Below, piece after piece: positions 41,842 to 48,594 of a stretch of DNA of 64,000 bases. Both the position numbers and the translations under genes were made by a program. Position 1 is the stretch's first letter. Every line of letters begins with the position of its first letter. This DNA is from Fen-1364 sp049515135 (GTDB lineage Bacteria > Spirochaetota > Spirochaetia > SZUA-6 > Fen-1364): positions 1-64,000 of the forward strand of contig JBEKUJ010000017.1 in assembly GCA_049515135.1 (NCBI GenBank), in the 5' to 3' direction. The notes beneath the pieces are model-generated. The model saw only the letters and a program-made list of their open reading frames with translations. It had not been told where the DNA came from and ran no database searches.

Positions 41842-42180
41842 CTACGACCTTTTTCTCTTGCCCCGGCTGATTTTCCCTGCAGGGGATTGCCGAGTTCCAA
41901 TCCGGGCCCCGGGGATCACCCCGGCAGCCATGTCGCGCGGCGGGAACGGCAGGGGGCCGGCAGCGCGGGCATCCGCAATGAAAGCCGCGTTGCAGATCCT
42001 GCCGACGCGGTCCACCACTTCTCGAACGATCAGGAGCTCGACGAAGTTGCGATCCACTCCCTGCTTCAGGGTTTCGGCGTCCAGCTTTCTTGCAATGCTC
42101 CCCGCGGCGTCGAGCTGTTGGAAGGCGCGGCCAAGCGCTCCTTCCGCTCGTCTCATCAGTTGTTCGATGCGTTTTGTCAT
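41842..42180 (-). CDS. Small protein upstream of the TPR lipoprotein
   Basis: The 112-aa protein has a helical, charged first half (TKRIEQLMRRAEGALGRAFQQLDAAGSIARKLDAETL) and a basic tail. I recognise no family. It lies 8 bases before the lipoprotein gene in the same direction, so the two are likely co-transcribed. The ribosome site is weak. Confidence 0.5.
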   Translation of the reverse strand: MTKRIEQLMRRAEGALGRAFQQLDAAGSIARKLDAETLKQGVDRNFVELLIVREVVDRVGRICNAAFIADARAAGPLPFPPRDMAAGVIPGARIGTRQSPAGKISRGKRKRS

Positions 42181-42438
42181 TTGCCGCCCAGGCTCTTTCC
42201 TGCACAGCATACCTCTTTTTGAGAGACCACAGCAAGTCTGCGCGGGCAGGCTTCGCGGAATATTTTTGCCTTGCCGCCGTTGTCTGCATATCTTTCACGT
42301 GTCAGATACGTGCACGGCACGGCACGTGCCTGTGCTGCAGGTGAGAATAGTTGCAAGGGCGTCGGGAAAGGGCTTTTCAACCGACTGTTGATGGGCTGCT
42401 CAGCGCGATGGAGAAAGGAGTTCCTTGGGCACGCATTC
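42181..42438. other. Intergenic region with CACGTG-type inverted repeats
   Basis: No gene is supported. ACGTGC (42308-42313) and GCACGT (42322-42327) form an inverted repeat, and GGCACGTGCC (42321-42330) is itself a palindrome. The region separates the minus-strand small gene from the plus-strand signalling operon and may hold their promoters. Confidence 0.35.
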
Positions 42439-42553
42439 GAGGGCGTTGACCGAAATGGACGTGCAGCCCGGGTCTGCCTCTCCGCGGACGCACGCGGCTC
42501 CGAGATCGTCTCCGCCATCATCGCCATGAGCCGCAGCCTGAATCTCGACGTGA
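42439..42553 (+). pseudogene. Possible relic of an EAL-domain gene
   Basis: The plus frame from about 42442 reads DRNGRAARVCLSADARG then SEIVSAIIAMSRSLNLDV, much like the late part of EAL phosphodiesterases (ID-x-SFVRDLSADARG-x-x-IVRAIIAMARSLNL-x-V). The expected AEGVE that should follow is broken and no upstream EAL sequence is seen. It is short, so chance resemblance is not excluded. Confidence 0.5.
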
Positions 42554-42584
42554 GACCCCCAATGAGGCGGAGGTCGAGGGGAGT

Positions 42585-43073
42585 ATGAGTCCGGAGCTCG
42601 AGCTTCGCGTGGCGTCTGATTGGAACGAGGTCGGCAGAGTCAATCAGGCGGTGAGCGAGTTCCTGAGCGGCTGCGGGCTGCCGGCCGAGGGCGTCGACAA
42701 ATACACCATGGTCGCCTGCGAGCTCGTGGAGAACGGGATCAAGTACGGGCATTTCAGCGGGGAAAAGGACGTCGTCAACGTGCGGGTGTGGATCGCCGGC
42801 GGCACGATCTCTGTCCTGGTCTCGAACCCGATCGGCAATTACTCCCGGACGTACCTGAGCGAGCTCGACCGCACAATCCAGTGGGTTCGCGGGTTCCAGG
42901 CCCCGTTCGAGGCGTACATTGCGAGGATGAAGGCGATCTCCCGCGAGCCCCTTGAAACCGACAAGAGCGGCCTCGGCCTCGTTCGGATAACGTACGAGGG
43001 CCGGGCGATGCTCGATTTCTACCTGGACGAAAACGACACGCTCAGCGTCTCAGCGGTCTCGACGCTGGAGTAA
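42585..43073 (+). CDS. RsbW/SpoIIAB-like anti-sigma-type ATP-binding protein
   Basis: The 162-aa GHKL-fold protein has the N-box VACELVENGIKYGHF and a G-box DKSGLGLVRI, as in serine kinases of partner-switching systems (HATPase_c_2). It would bind and phosphorylate the STAS-like protein encoded next. The strong site GAGGGGAG precedes the ATG. It is the first gene of a five-gene signalling operon. Confidence 0.85.
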   Translation: MSPELELRVASDWNEVGRVNQAVSEFLSGCGLPAEGVDKYTMVACELVENGIKYGHFSGEKDVVNVRVWIAGGTISVLVSNPIGNYSRTYLSELDRTIQWVRGFQAPFEAYIARMKAISREPLETDKSGLGLVRITYEGRAMLDFYLDENDTLSVSAVSTLE

Positions 43074-43089
43074 ACTCCGGAGGAGCACA

Positions 43090-43464
43090 ATGGCGAAAGC
43101 ACAGACGTTCACGAACAATCAGCTGACCATCGACGTGGCGGACGAAGAGCGCACAATCACGGTCCACTTCCTCGGCAAGAGCATCCTGCGGGACCCCAAT
43201 GATTTCGTCATGCCCATTCTCCTGCGGACCCTTGGGGAAGCCATACCGGCCAGGAAGCGGATCGTGATGAACTTCCGTGACCTCTCCTATATGAACTCCT
43301 CGACGCTGACGCCGGTGATCAAGATCCTGGAAAGAGCGCGGGTGGGCGAAGGCCAGATCACCGTGGAGTACCGCAAGTCCCTGAAATGGCAGGATATTTC
43401 CTTCTCCGCGCTGGTCATTTTCCAGACCCCCGATGGCAGGATCGTCATCGAAGGCACGGATTGA
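43090..43464 (+). CDS. STAS-like / SiaC-like anti-anti-sigma protein
   Basis: The 124-aa protein has the conserved RIVMNFRDLSYMNSSTLTPVIKIL segment, in which Ser or Thr residues are placed as the phosphorylation site. It is similar to small regulatory proteins such as SiaC or RsbV and would be a target of the kinase encoded just before. It lies 16 bases after the kinase gene with good spacing. Confidence 0.75.
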   Translation: MAKAQTFTNNQLTIDVADEERTITVHFLGKSILRDPNDFVMPILLRTLGEAIPARKRIVMNFRDLSYMNSSTLTPVIKILERARVGEGQITVEYRKSLKWQDISFSALVIFQTPDGRIVIEGTD

Positions 43465-43470
43465 ACTGTC

Positions 43471-44865
43471 ATGACGCCGCAACCCCCCGTCCTTCAAGGC
43501 TGGCTCACAGCGGGAAGAATGAGGATCACGGTGCAGGCAGCCTACGCTTCACGCTACTCCGTCTGGGTGGAAGGCAATGGTGAGCAGCTCGGCCCTGAGA
43601 TAGAGAACCTCGAAATCTCCCTCAACGACAAGCTCATCCAGATCGGGGCCTGCCGCGTGCTCCCGGGGAAGAACGGGGAGCACGCACGGCGGCTTGTCGC
43701 CGTGGGAAAGACCCATGATTTCGAGAAGCTTTTCTTCCATTCAAAAGTGGAAACCCTGGAATCTGCCGGGGTCAACCTGGCGCTCATCTTCGGCTACAAG
43801 AACAGCATCGATCCTGCCTTCCGCAACTTCGTCTCAGACCTGACCTACGACCTGAACGTCTATCTCAACGTCCTGGACCAGATGGACGCAGACTGCGCGA
43901 ACGAGCCTCCCGATGTGCGGGAGGTCATCCAGCAGAGCATCATCAGCAGCGTGGGAAGGGAACTGCGAGACTACATGGAGAAGCAGAACGCGCAGCTGGA
44001 CCGCGTGGTCAGCGGCTTCAGCGAGAAAGAGCATGAGCATCACGGGTTCTATTTCCGGCGGCAGCTCTGGAATATCCTGCTTCGCGCCCCCATCATGGCG
44101 CGCACCAACCTCAAGCCGCGGGGATACAACGGGGACTCGGAGATGATGCGCATGATCTACCTGGACACCTACCAGGGAGACTCGACGTTCGGGAAGGTCA
44201 TGCACAAGTTTTCGGTGGACCAGCAGGCCGCGCAGGCCGTGCGAAACAGGCGGCATGAAGTGGCCGGGATGCTCCACCGCTTCATTGAAAAGTCCCCCCT
44301 GCCCGAGTCGCAGAAGCTGCGGGTCCTCTCCGTGGCGTGCGGGCCGGCCTTCGAGGTGAGGGACATCCTGCGGACCCCGCAGGACTGCGCGCGGATGCAC
44401 TTCTCCCTCTTCGACCAGGACCAGCAGGCCCTGCTGGAGGCGGCGGGGCTTGTGAGCGACATTGAGAGCGCCCTGCACACGGAGATTTCAGCGGATTTCA
44501 TCCGTGAGTCGGTGCGGACAATGCTTGTCACCCGGGCTCTCCAGGAGAGATGGGGGCAATTCCATTTCATCTATTCAATGGGGCTGTTCGACTACCTCAC
44601 TGCCCCGGTTGCAACGGCCGTCCTCAGGAAGCTCTACCAGCTTCTGACCCCGGGCGGGGAGATGGCAATCGGCAACTTCTACGTCGTGAACCCCAGTCGT
44701 TTCTACATGGAGTACTGGCACGACTGGAAGATCATATACCGCACGGAGGACGACTTCACCCGGCTGGTGGACAACCTGCCGGGCGCCGAGGTCTCCGTGG
44801 AATACGACGCGACACGGATCCAGATGATGCTTCACGTCAGGAAGGCGAGCAATGCCGAAGGCTGA
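43471..44865 (+). CDS. Two-part protein: beta-rich N-terminal domain plus PhcB-like methyltransferase
   Basis: The 464-aa protein has an N-terminal beta-rich, PilZ-like domain (about 1-100), a helical linker (about 115-205), and a C-terminal SAM-dependent methyltransferase domain with motif VLSVACGPAFEVRDIL. The GDSEMMRMIYLDTYQGDSTFG stretch and AAQAVRNRRHEV match proteins annotated as 3-hydroxypalmitic acid methyl ester synthesis (PhcB) type. A signalling-linked lipid methylation is possible. The start may be 43471 or 43519. Confidence 0.7.
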   Translation: MTPQPPVLQGWLTAGRMRITVQAAYASRYSVWVEGNGEQLGPEIENLEISLNDKLIQIGACRVLPGKNGEHARRLVAVGKTHDFEKLFFHSKVETLESAGVNLALIFGYKNSIDPAFRNFVSDLTYDLNVYLNVLDQMDADCANEPPDVREVIQQSIISSVGRELRDYMEKQNAQLDRVVSGFSEKEHEHHGFYFRRQLWNILLRAPIMARTNLKPRGYNGDSEMMRMIYLDTYQGDSTFGKVMHKFSVDQQAAQAVRNRRHEVAGMLHRFIEKSPLPESQKLRVLSVACGPAFEVRDILRTPQDCARMHFSLFDQDQQALLEAAGLVSDIESALHTEISADFIRESVRTMLVTRALQERWGQFHFIYSMGLFDYLTAPVATAVLRKLYQLLTPGGEMAIGNFYVVNPSRFYMEYWHDWKIIYRTEDDFTRLVDNLPGAEVSVEYDATRIQMMLHVRKASNAEG

Positions 44866-46291
44866 GCGCACAGGCCCGTCCACCTCCTCGGGACGCAGAC
44901 GGGACCAGATGGACGCATGGACCTCCCGGGCCATTGATGCGAACGACTTCGCCGAATATCGCAACGGGATCATGCACGACTGGCTGCGCACGCTCACGCC
45001 CCTGGCGGTGGTCCTGGTTCCCATTTTCTTCATCCTCGATTACTTCATGATGCCCTCCGGCCTGCTCCCCCGCTTCGCCGTCTACAGGCTCATCTCCACC
45101 GCGCTGGCCCTGGCGCAGTTCCTGATTGTGCGAAACACGCCGCCCAGCCGATGGTCCTACCTGCATGGCTATTTCATTTCCCTGCAGGTCGGTGGGATCA
45201 TCGCCCTCATGACGGTGGACCTCGGAGGGTTCAACTCCACCTATTACGCGGGGCTGATCCTGGTGATCATCGGCGTCAATCTCCTGATGCCCTGGCGCGC
45301 AACGCACACTGCCGTCAACGCCATCGCCATCATGGCCGCGTACATAGCCTTCAACATGATCGCCGGCAAGCCCTTCGACCAGGCAAAGCTGACGAACAAC
45401 CTCTTCTTCCTGGCATCCACTGCGGTCCTGGCCGTGAGCATCAACCACGTCCGCTACAACCTGATCGAGAAGGAGTTCTCCCTCCTTGTGAAGCTGAAAA
45501 AGGCCCGTGACGCGCTCTGGGGGGAGATGGAGCTTGCCAAGAGGATCCAGACCGCACTCCTCCCGCAAAGGAAAGGCGGCATTCGGGGCTTCGAGAGCGC
45601 CGTCACCTTGCTGCCGGCAAAGGAAGTGGGAGGAGACTACTACGACATCATAGAGACGGATTCCGGGGACAGGTGGGTGGCAATCGGGGATGTGGCCGGC
45701 CATGGCGTGGATTCCGGCCTGATCATGATGATGGCGCAGGCAAGCGTCATGACTGTCATCAAGGGCAACCCGGCCGCCAAGCCACTCGACGTGCTGTCCA
45801 CCACCAACAGCGTCATCAAGGAGGATATCGGCCGGCTGGGCTCCAACCACTACATGACCATGATGGTGGTCAAGCTGGAAGACAGCTGCATGATGGTTGC
45901 AGGTCACCATCAGGACGTGCTGGTGTACAGATCTTCCCTGGGCTCGGTGACGGCCATTCCCACGAAGGGGACCTGGCTTGGCATCACGGACCAGATCGAG
46001 TCATTCATGGAAGTCAAGACCATCGATATCGATGACAATGACGTTGCGCTCTTTTTCACGGACGGAGTCACCGAAGGCACCAACAGCTCCGGGGAGATGT
46101 ACGGCCAGGAGCGCCTGCAGCGGGTGTTCGCGCAAAGCGCCGACCTTCCGGTGGAAAAGACGCTGGAGCGGATCCTCGATGACGTGCGGGCCTTCCAGGC
46201 CGACCAGGAGGACGACATGACCCTGATCCTGCTGAAAAAGATACCGCAGGAGACCGGCAAGAAGACGGCGCATGAGGGAGGCGGCGCATGA
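44852..46291 (+). CDS. Membrane-bound RsbU/SpoIIE-type PP2C phosphatase
   Basis: The 479-aa protein has about six hydrophobic segments (about residues 47-200), a coiled-coil-like link, and a C-terminal PP2C domain. Metal-binding motifs are VGGDYYDII, AIGDVAGHGVDSG, FFTDGVTEG and DDMTLILL. It would dephosphorylate the STAS-like protein, possibly under control of a membrane signal. It overlaps the previous gene by 14 bases and the next by 4. Confidence 0.87.
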   Translation: MPKAERTGPSTSSGRRRDQMDAWTSRAIDANDFAEYRNGIMHDWLRTLTPLAVVLVPIFFILDYFMMPSGLLPRFAVYRLISTALALAQFLIVRNTPPSRWSYLHGYFISLQVGGIIALMTVDLGGFNSTYYAGLILVIIGVNLLMPWRATHTAVNAIAIMAAYIAFNMIAGKPFDQAKLTNNLFFLASTAVLAVSINHVRYNLIEKEFSLLVKLKKARDALWGEMELAKRIQTALLPQRKGGIRGFESAVTLLPAKEVGGDYYDIIETDSGDRWVAIGDVAGHGVDSGLIMMMAQASVMTVIKGNPAAKPLDVLSTTNSVIKEDIGRLGSNHYMTMMVVKLEDSCMMVAGHHQDVLVYRSSLGSVTAIPTKGTWLGITDQIESFMEVKTIDIDDNDVALFFTDGVTEGTNSSGEMYGQERLQRVFAQSADLPVEKTLERILDDVRAFQADQEDDMTLILLKKIPQETGKKTAHEGGGA

Positions 46292-46668
46292 GACCCATGA
46301 GGGAGGAACGCACGCATCTCATCTATCGGCTGCGCGTGTTCGACGCGAAGAGCGGCAAGCTGCTGGGGCACATGACGGACATTACTCCAGAAGGCATGAT
46401 GCTCATCGGTGAAAAGGCCGTGAAGCCGAAGAAGGAGTTCTCCCTCCGCATGGACCTCCCCCGCAACGTTATGGAGGACAGACACCTGACCTTCGCTGCC
46501 GTGAGCAAGTGGTGCCGCAAGGACGCAAGCGGAGACTACTACAGCATGGGCTTCCAGATTCAGTCCATAAGCCCTGAGGGCCTGGCCGTGGTCCGCACTC
46601 TCATCCGCGACTTCTTCCGGGAGGAGCTGGAGGGAGACTCCGTCACTGACCTGAACCCGGTGCTGTGA
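46288..46668 (+). CDS. PilZ-like domain protein
   Basis: The 126-aa protein begins with a basic ERTHLIYRLRV segment followed by TDITPEGMMLIGEKAV, the beta pattern of PilZ domains where D/NxSxxG is usual. The canonical RxxxR is only partly present, so c-di-GMP binding is uncertain. It is the last gene of the signalling operon and overlaps its neighbour by 4 bases. Confidence 0.7.
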   Translation: MRPMREERTHLIYRLRVFDAKSGKLLGHMTDITPEGMMLIGEKAVKPKKEFSLRMDLPRNVMEDRHLTFAAVSKWCRKDASGDYYSMGFQIQSISPEGLAVVRTLIRDFFREELEGDSVTDLNPVL

Positions 46669-46711
46669 GATCGCGGTCCGATCTGCCGGCCCGCTTCCGC
46701 TCTACGCCTGC

Positions 46712-47665
46712 TCACTCCCTGGGATAGCGGTACTCGTTCCCGTCCGGGCCGAGCAGGACATACGCGTCCTGTTCAGTGCGCACAAGGGACGACTCCACCG
46801 GGGCTTTTCCGCCTCCCCCGGGAAGATCGACAGCATACGTGGGGATGGCGATGCCCGAAAGTCGGGACCGGAGCTCTTTCATCAGTGCGATGCCTTTCTC
46901 CAGGGGAACTCGAAAATGCGCCGTGCCTGAGGCAAGGTCGCCCTGAAAAAGGTAGTACGGCTTGACTCCCGCCCTCACCAGACCGCGAAAGAGCGCCTCC
47001 AGGGTGACAGCGTCGTCATTGACGCTGCGCAGGAGCACGGCCTGGTTCAACACCGGCACCCCCGCCGTGATGAGCCTGCGAACGGCCTGACGGAACTCAT
47101 CCGTGAGCTCCCGCGGATGGTTGGCATGGATCACGGCCCACACGACGCCCGGTTTTCCCAGCATGCCGGCAAGGTCAGCGGTGATTCGCGCAGGATGGAC
47201 CACGGGGATCCGCGTGCACACGCGGAGAATGTACGAGGGATCGACCTGCAGGAGGCGGTGGATGATGCGCTCCAGGTCCTGGTCTGACAGCATCAGCGGG
47301 TCCCCGCCCGAAAGCAGGACCTCGTGCACCGATGGATTGCGAGCCAGGTAGCCGCAGGCAGCTTCGAGCTGCTCAGGGGTGATCTGGCCGCCGCCGTGGC
47401 CCGTGAAGTGCCTGCGGAAGCAGTGCCGGCAGTACGTAGCGCACCGGTCGCTCACCAGGAGCAGGGCCCGGTCCGCGTAATGATGGATGAGCCTGTCGGT
47501 GACCAGATAGCGGGAATCTCCGATGGGATCCGGGGACTCATAAGGGAGGGTTGTCTGCTCCGCGTCGCGGGGAACGTACTGGGCGGCAATGGGGTCCTTG
47601 TCGGGATCCTTCGAACGGGCAAGTCCTGCATAGTAGCGGCTGACGCCGAAGGGAAGGCGGGTCAC
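46712..47665 (-). CDS. KamA-family radical SAM enzyme (lysine 2,3-aminomutase/EpmB-like)
   Basis: The 317-aa protein has the radical SAM cluster motif CATYCRHC (CxxxCxxC), SGGDPL, and the PLP-binding PYYLF...DLASGTAHFRVPLEKG region near the C terminus. Its short length is closer to EpmB (elongation factor P beta-lysine) than to full lysine 2,3-aminomutase. No efp or epmA is in the window, so the target is unresolved. Confidence 0.82.
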   Translation of the reverse strand: MTRLPFGVSRYYAGLARSKDPDKDPIAAQYVPRDAEQTTLPYESPDPIGDSRYLVTDRLIHHYADRALLLVSDRCATYCRHCFRRHFTGHGGGQITPEQLEAACGYLARNPSVHEVLLSGGDPLMLSDQDLERIIHRLLQVDPSYILRVCTRIPVVHPARITADLAGMLGKPGVVWAVIHANHPRELTDEFRQAVRRLITAGVPVLNQAVLLRSVNDDAVTLEALFRGLVRAGVKPYYLFQGDLASGTAHFRVPLEKGIALMKELRSRLSGIAIPTYAVDLPGGGGKAPVESSLVRTEQDAYVLLGPDGNEYRYPRE

Positions 47666-47689
47666 GGGCTCAGGATAGGAAATATCGAC

Positions 47690-48160
47690 CTACAGTTCAA
47701 TCTTCCTGGTCAGGTATTCCGTGTAATCCCGTCTGATGGGCTCATACGGCGCTTCCATGAGCTGGGACGAGATGAGGAAGTCCGCGGTGGAGCGGTTGCA
47801 GGCGGCCGGAATGTTGTACAGCACCGAAATGCGAAGCAGCGCCTTCACATCGACGTCATGGGGCTGCGGCTCCATGGGGTCCCAGAAAAAGATCAGCACA
47901 TCGATCTTTCCGTCCACGATCATTGCGCCCAGCTGCTGGTCCCCCCCGAACGGCCCGGACTTCAGCTTGATAATGGTGGGCCCCTGCTCCGAGGTGCCGC
48001 GCGTGCGGCTGGAGAGCGTTTCCTCCACCAGCCTCCCGGTGGTCCCCGTGCAGATCAGCTGGTGGCCGAGGAGCAGCTTCCAGTTCCAGTTCACCCATTC
48101 GACGAGGTCTTTCTTGCAGTTGTCGTGCGCGACAAGCGCAATGTTTTTGCTTGTCTCCAT
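47690..48160 (-). CDS. mgsA: Methylglyoxal synthase
   Basis: The 156-aa protein shows ALVAHDNCKKDLVEW, CTGTTGRLVEE (phosphate-binding loop), SGPFGGDQQLGAMI with the catalytic Asp and FFWDPMEPQPHDVDVKALLR, all family signatures. It converts dihydroxyacetone phosphate to methylglyoxal and phosphate, as an overflow under phosphate shortage. The ATG overlaps the hemerythrin stop (TGATG). Confidence 0.93.
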   Translation of the reverse strand: METSKNIALVAHDNCKKDLVEWVNWNWKLLLGHQLICTGTTGRLVEETLSSRTRGTSEQGPTIIKLKSGPFGGDQQLGAMIVDGKIDVLIFFWDPMEPQPHDVDVKALLRISVLYNIPAACNRSTADFLISSQLMEAPYEPIRRDYTEYLTRKIEL

Positions 48161-48567
48161 CACCGCAGCCCATGCTCATTGAAGCATGCCTGGTAGCGCT
48201 TGTCGGTCCCCATGATGTGGTTCTGCAGCCACCCCCTGAGGAAGTTCAGGATCTCAATGGTGAGAATGAAGCTGGCCCGGTCCGCTCTTGCCTGCAGCTC
48301 GAGGGCCTTTGCGGTGAACTTCTGGTGCTCCAGCCTGTGGGCCTCGTAGCCCTTGTAGCTGAATGCCTGCATGTAGCGCTCGTCTGTGGCAAAGTGGGTC
48401 GCCGCGTAGCCCACCATTGCGTCTATCGTTGCCTTCTGCGCCTCCCTCCCCTTGCGCGCAAGCATGGCTTCGTTCAGGGAGTTGATCATTTCAATGAGCT
48501 TGCGATGCTCGTCATCGATTTTACGCACGTTCACGCTCAGCTCTGTGGACCATTCGAAATATGCCAT
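48160..48567 (-). CDS. Bacteriohemerythrin
   Basis: The 135-aa four-helix protein has the di-iron ligands in sequence: His in DDEHRKLIE, His and Glu in THFATDERYM, HxxxH in HRLEHQKF and HxxxxD in QNHIMGTDKRY. It should bind oxygen, often in anaerobes or microaerophiles for oxygen protection or sensing. It is coupled to mgsA. Confidence 0.92.
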   Translation of the reverse strand: MAYFEWSTELSVNVRKIDDEHRKLIEMINSLNEAMLARKGREAQKATIDAMVGYAATHFATDERYMQAFSYKGYEAHRLEHQKFTAKALELQARADRASFILTIEILNFLRGWLQNHIMGTDKRYQACFNEHGLR

Positions 48568-48594
48568 GGACTGTTTCCCTCCGCCCCTGGTATA

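Noticed and set aside
41834..42298. Upstream extension of the TPR lipoprotein frame
   Set aside because: A signal peptide with lipobox begins at 41833, and the extension overlaps the small gene in another frame.
42308..42330. CACGTG-type repeats considered as a mobile-element end or origin box
   Set aside because: They are short, have no partner copies or element genes nearby, and are better treated as possible regulatory repeats.
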